Position numbers and translations under genes: made by a program | Source: SLID01 sp041667545 | GTDB taxonomy: Bacteria; Omnitrophota; Gorgyraeia; Tantalellales; Tantalellaceae | Reading direction: 5' to 3' | Length of the DNA stretch: 5,518 bases | NCBI GenBank assembly: GCA_041667545.1 | Contig: JBAYES010000083.1 | Coordinates: forward strand, 1 to 5,518 | Shown: piece after piece, positions 1 through 3,300 of the stretch | Numbering within the stretch: position 1 is the first letter of the stretch | Layout of the letters: each line of letters starts with the position of its first letter | Notes under the pieces: generated by a model | What the model was told of the DNA's origin: nothing | The model's input: only the letters and a program-made list of their open reading frames with translations | Databases searched by the model: none

Positions 1-56
1 AGCCCTGTACCGTACGGTACAGGGCGACGAAGTGATCCATAACATGAAAATATTTT
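1..56 (+). repeat. Repeat A, copy 1 (56 bp, palindromic core; may extend beyond the window)
   Basis: Identical base for base with positions 206-261. It starts with the 24-bp perfect palindrome at 2-25 and continues with gacgaagtgatccataac, then atgaaaatatttt. The left limit is unknown because the window begins here. The conserved 30-odd bases beyond the palindrome show that the unit is more than a simple hairpin. Confidence 0.95.
2..25. repeat. Perfect 24-bp palindrome in repeat A copy 1
   Basis: The half-site gccctgtaccgt is followed directly by its exact reverse complement. As single-stranded DNA or RNA this would form a strong GC-capped hairpin. It could serve as a cruciform, a protein site or a transcript-end structure; nothing here decides which. 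Confidence 0.95.
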
Positions 57-61
57 TTATC

Positions 62-104
62 GAGATTGCTTCGGTCGCAATGCTCCCTCGCAACGACGGT
101 TTTT
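62..104 (-). repeat. Repeat B, copy 1 (43 bp, opposite orientation to repeat A)
   Basis: Begins gagattgcttcggtcgcaat and ends ctcgcaacgacggttttt. It is identical to 109-151. It contains attgc (65-69) with gcaat (77-81) and gcaac (90-94), so it can fold into alternative hairpins. On the minus strand it reads ccgtcgttgcgaggg ... gaagcaatctc, matching the arms of repeat A (ccgtcgtcacgagg ... gaagtgatcc). It resembles a dispersed palindromic repeat that I recall from several uncultured bacterial lineages. Confidence 0.9.
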
Positions 105-108
105 CCAA

Positions 109-151
109 GAGATTGCTTCGGTCGCAATGCTCCCTCGCAACGACGGTTTTT
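109..151 (-). repeat. Repeat B, copy 2 (43 bp, tandem)
   Basis: Exact duplicate of 62-104, separated from it by only ccaa (105-108), giving a 47-bp period. The T5 end is kept in both copies. Read on the plus strand, the ttgc/gcaa stem followed by T5 could act as a weak terminator for transcription entering from the left, but the stem is short. Confidence 0.9.
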
Positions 152-205
152 AAATCAGCAATATTTCAGTTATCCGCGGCAAATCCTCACACCGTCGTCA
201 CGAGG

Positions 206-261
206 AGCCCTGTACCGTACGGTACAGGGCGACGAAGTGATCCATAACATGAAAATATTTT
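206..261 (+). repeat. Repeat A, copy 2 (56 bp)
   Basis: Perfect copy of positions 1-56, offset by 205 bp. Here the left flank is visible: accgtcgtcacgagg (191-205). The arms tcac (198-201) and gtga (237-240) can pair outside the palindrome, giving a two-stem hairpin. The full unit in this copy is probably at least 191-261. It lies about 50 bp past the stop codon of the giant gene. Confidence 0.95.
207..230. repeat. Perfect 24-bp palindrome in repeat A copy 2, downstream of the giant gene
   Basis: Same half-site gccctgtaccgt as at 2-25. Read on the minus strand it lies 85-108 bases past the stop codon and could form a hairpin in the 3' end of the giant gene's transcript. No run of U follows it in that direction, so it does not fit a standard intrinsic terminator, although it could stabilise or mark the transcript end. 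Confidence 0.9.
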
Positions 262-314
262 GAAGGATTACTATTTACGGCGGATAACTAAAATGTTACG
301 TCCCCTTTATCTTA

Positions 315-3300
315 TTACAACGAAGTTGCCACTTCCATTATTGCGTTGATGAACTCTGCGATCTTCTCGCCTATATTTATCGGGCTTATCCTTATTATGC
401 GGAAAGCGGCGAGCCCGGACATGAATTTATCATCGTTGAAACCTATGGCCACAAGTGTCGGGGTTTCTTGTGACGCCAGGCGGACAAGAATGCTCATCAG
501 GTTCAGGGTCGGGACCGTCACATCAACTTCTTCCTGCATGTCGGCGGTTATCGTCTCTTTGTTGACCACAAGGAAATTAGGCGTGTCTATGGTGTCGGTC
601 CTGCCGTAGGTGTCGCCTATTCCCTCAATTTCATTATGAGTAATGGCCATAGCTACATGAGTACGGTTTATCTTCGCGGGATCAAGCCCCAGATCAGATG
701 CTCTGTCCCTAATGCCTCTGTTCATAGCCGCGATAATGCTTTCGTCCGGTCTTACTTCTATATGCGCGTGTCCAGAGAGTTCTTCCGGAACAGCCCCGGC
801 CCGGTCAACAACAACCACGAGCTGTACGAATTCTATGTTTTTCGCTTGAGAAACTAACCCTTTAATCAATGTCTTACTGTCGAGCTGGCCGTTACGGGCG
901 TCAACCGCCACGAATAAAGGTGAGGTGAATACCTGGCCTTGTTCCAATAGCGACATCAGCCCAGCCATCGCATCCGCCGCGGACTTGCCCTCAGCGACGG
1001 ATAAAAGTTTCCTTGTTTCCTTATATCCTCTGGCAGCCGCGACAACATTAAAGGCCTTTATCAAAAGTTCAACTATGTTCTTAACAGGTATCCCCGTGGA
1101 TACCTGGAAGGCGCTAAGAAATCTTCCCGCCGGGGTTGCGGTGAAAACGGTCGGAGTCGGAACGAGCATACCGGTGGCTATAGCGGGGCTCTTTGTTACT
1201 CCAGTAAGCCGTTTCGGGGGAGACAGAATACTTTCGGCGATCTCTCTGAATTTGTCCGTATCAGTTATCTTCCTTTCTAATGCGGAGACGGATCTATCCG
1301 CAGTATCCTTATACGATGTCAACCTCTGGATCTCATACACTTTCTCGCCGGGCGCTCCCTCACCAAGATAGGTAACACTTGTCTTACCCGCGCCCACATC
1401 AACTGATACCGCCTCTCCCGGTTTCACGGCTTTCGCTATCTCCATTATCTTAGTCTTTGTGGATTCAAGATCAAAAACCCCGGGCGTCAGAGCCAATAAC
1501 GGCGAACTCAGCTCAAACTCCCCTTCACTATCAAGGCTTTCGATCATGAAACCGTCACGTTCCCCTTCCTTTACCGCCGATATTCTCTTCACCTCTATTG
1601 TCCCCGATCCATCGGCAATGTCTTCCGTTCTTTCCGTATCCATCTCGAAAACTACCATTGGTATATACTTGCCGTTTTTGTAAACCATCGATCTTTCTAC
1701 TATGGCAAGCATATCGGCCGCGAAACTCTCGTATTCGCCCTCCCCGGATATATGCGGGTGGGTATGATAAAGAAAAACGGCATCGTCCGGACTGTTTACA
1801 ATGTGTGCTTCGCCTACCCTTTCGATCCTCCCGTCACGGATAACAGTTACAGCCTTCGTAGAGGGACGAAGGTATGTGCTTCCGTCCTCACCGCGTATGA
1901 ACGCTCCGCCTGCCTCGTACGCTCCGCCGTATCTGTTGGCCTCATCTGAGGAAATGTGGAGTTCATCGGCCATGAATTTAGCCAGATTGCGGCCCTTATA
2001 GGCCGAAAGATCCTCTATCCCGAGAGCCGGATCCGTTCTCAGCGCGGGATCTACAGCAAACATCTCTGTTCGGCCGTCAATATCAAACACATAGACTATA
2101 TCGTCGCGTATTGTCCCTAAAAATGCATCCGCCTGCATTTCCGCGGCTTTTTCGATATCCTCGGAGCTGATCATATCCAGCACTTTCTCACCGTCTTCGG
2201 AGGCTCTTATGGCATCCCGTGTCTTAACAGCCATCCTTGCCGCCGCCATTTCACGCGCGAAATCTAAACCGGCTTCCGCTGCGCGGTTTTCCGCCAGCTT
2301 TCGCATTTCCGATATACGGCCGGTTTCCGATAGAACACCCTGTTCTGTTTGGACAAGTTCTCTTATGAGTTTCTTCGCTTCATACTCTACCCCAGGCTTA
2401 TCCTGATCACCTATTTTTATACGTGCCAGGATCTCAGGCTCTGAATCATCAAAAACGATGTCAAACTTGTCGGAAGTACCAGGAGTTACCGTCTTCTCAG
2501 AACTGAACTGCTCAAACAGGCGATTTCCCGTGTATATTGTCGCCACGAACATCGTAATGAATAAAGTCGCCCAGCCGAAAGAAGTAAAGTTCTCTAATCC
2601 TATCCCGCTGAACCCGTTTTCTGCTATTCCTGCGGCGGCAATAAGCGGCATGACCCCGAAGGCCCTACGCGGAAGAGGAGGCGGAACAGCGCGTTTTGGA
2701 GGGCCTTCCTTTCTGGTCAGTTCTCCAAGAGGCACACTAACCACCTCTCCAGGTCCCGTCTGAACAATACCGATTTTTTCATCATTGGGATGAATGCCCC
2801 TAAATCGGCCTGTCTTCAAGCGCCCTCTATCATTCCAAACCACCACATCTCCTGGAACCGGAAGTTTTTTGTCAATGCCGGGTATAGGAGGAGGTACAGC
2901 TTTGGTAGCAGGCACGGCCGGTTTTTTCGTGCTCGGTCTCCGCAACGAGATCATCTCTTCTTTTTCTTCGCTGCCTATTTCTTGTTGTTTAGAAACAAGT
3001 CTCTCAGCTTTCTTCACCGAAATAGATTCTTTTACCTGCTCTGAAAGTTCGTTAGATCTGATCAGATGGTGGTTGTTCCTGCTTATAGCGAACGGCCTTC
3101 CGGTCGCGGTCACGAACACAGGATTTGATCCGTCTAATCCCTTAAACACAAAAGGATCATCCTGATACCCTAATATATCGTACTCCTTCTCTACCACTAA
3201 ACTATTTATCGGATACTCATGTATTTCACTCATCTTCACACGTGTAGGCGCTCCCTTTCTTTCGTGGGTATATACCACAGCTATGCCGCCAGCTTCTTCT

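Larger units (their letters stand above)
163..294. repeat. 132-bp unit bounded by a 22-bp imperfect inverted repeat, containing repeat A copy 2
   Basis: The left arm 163-184 (atttcagttatccgc then ggcaaat) and the right arm 273-294 (atttacg then gcggataactaaaat) are inverted copies with 19 of 22 positions complementary. The 9-bp core gttatccgc/gcggataac is perfect. The arrangement looks like a small MITE-like element or a large stem around the palindrome. No convincing target-site duplication is visible outside the arms, and no transposase is present in the window, so the mobile-element reading is tentative. Confidence 0.55.

Noticed and set aside
207..230. Intrinsic terminator for the giant gene at the 24-bp palindrome.
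   Set aside because: In the direction of the gene no U-run follows the hairpin. It remains possible as a transcript-end stabiliser but does not meet the standard terminator pattern.
1..261. CRISPR array, suggested by repeated units with palindromic cores.
   Set aside because: The repeats come as two unrelated pairs with 4-bp and roughly 150-bp gaps, there is no regular 25-45 bp spacer pattern, and no cas gene is in view.
32..263. Short plus-strand open frames of 65-71 codons in the left intergenic region.
   Set aside because: They run across the direct repeats and palindromes, have no ribosome-binding site and encode only repeat-derived peptides.
1368..1400. The string VDVGAGKTSV (residues 1372-1381) as a Walker A P-loop or an actin-like ATPase phosphate motif.
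   Set aside because: The GxxxxGK[ST] spacing is not met, as the first Gly is missing, and no partner Asp or second phosphate motif in the right place was found. The only resemblance is local.
2060..2095. VYVFDIDGRT (residues 1141-1150) as motif I of a HAD phosphatase (hhhDxDx[TV]).
   Set aside because: The required Thr/Val position is Arg, and no Ser/Thr motif II, Lys motif III or DD motif IV follows at suitable spacing. It fits better as an edge strand of the JAMM-like domain.
1632..2108. A prokaryotic ubiquitin-like modification locus, suggested by the JAMM-like domain.
   Set aside because: No ubiquitin-like beta-grasp protein ending in Gly-Gly and no E1- or E2-like domain is visible in the window.
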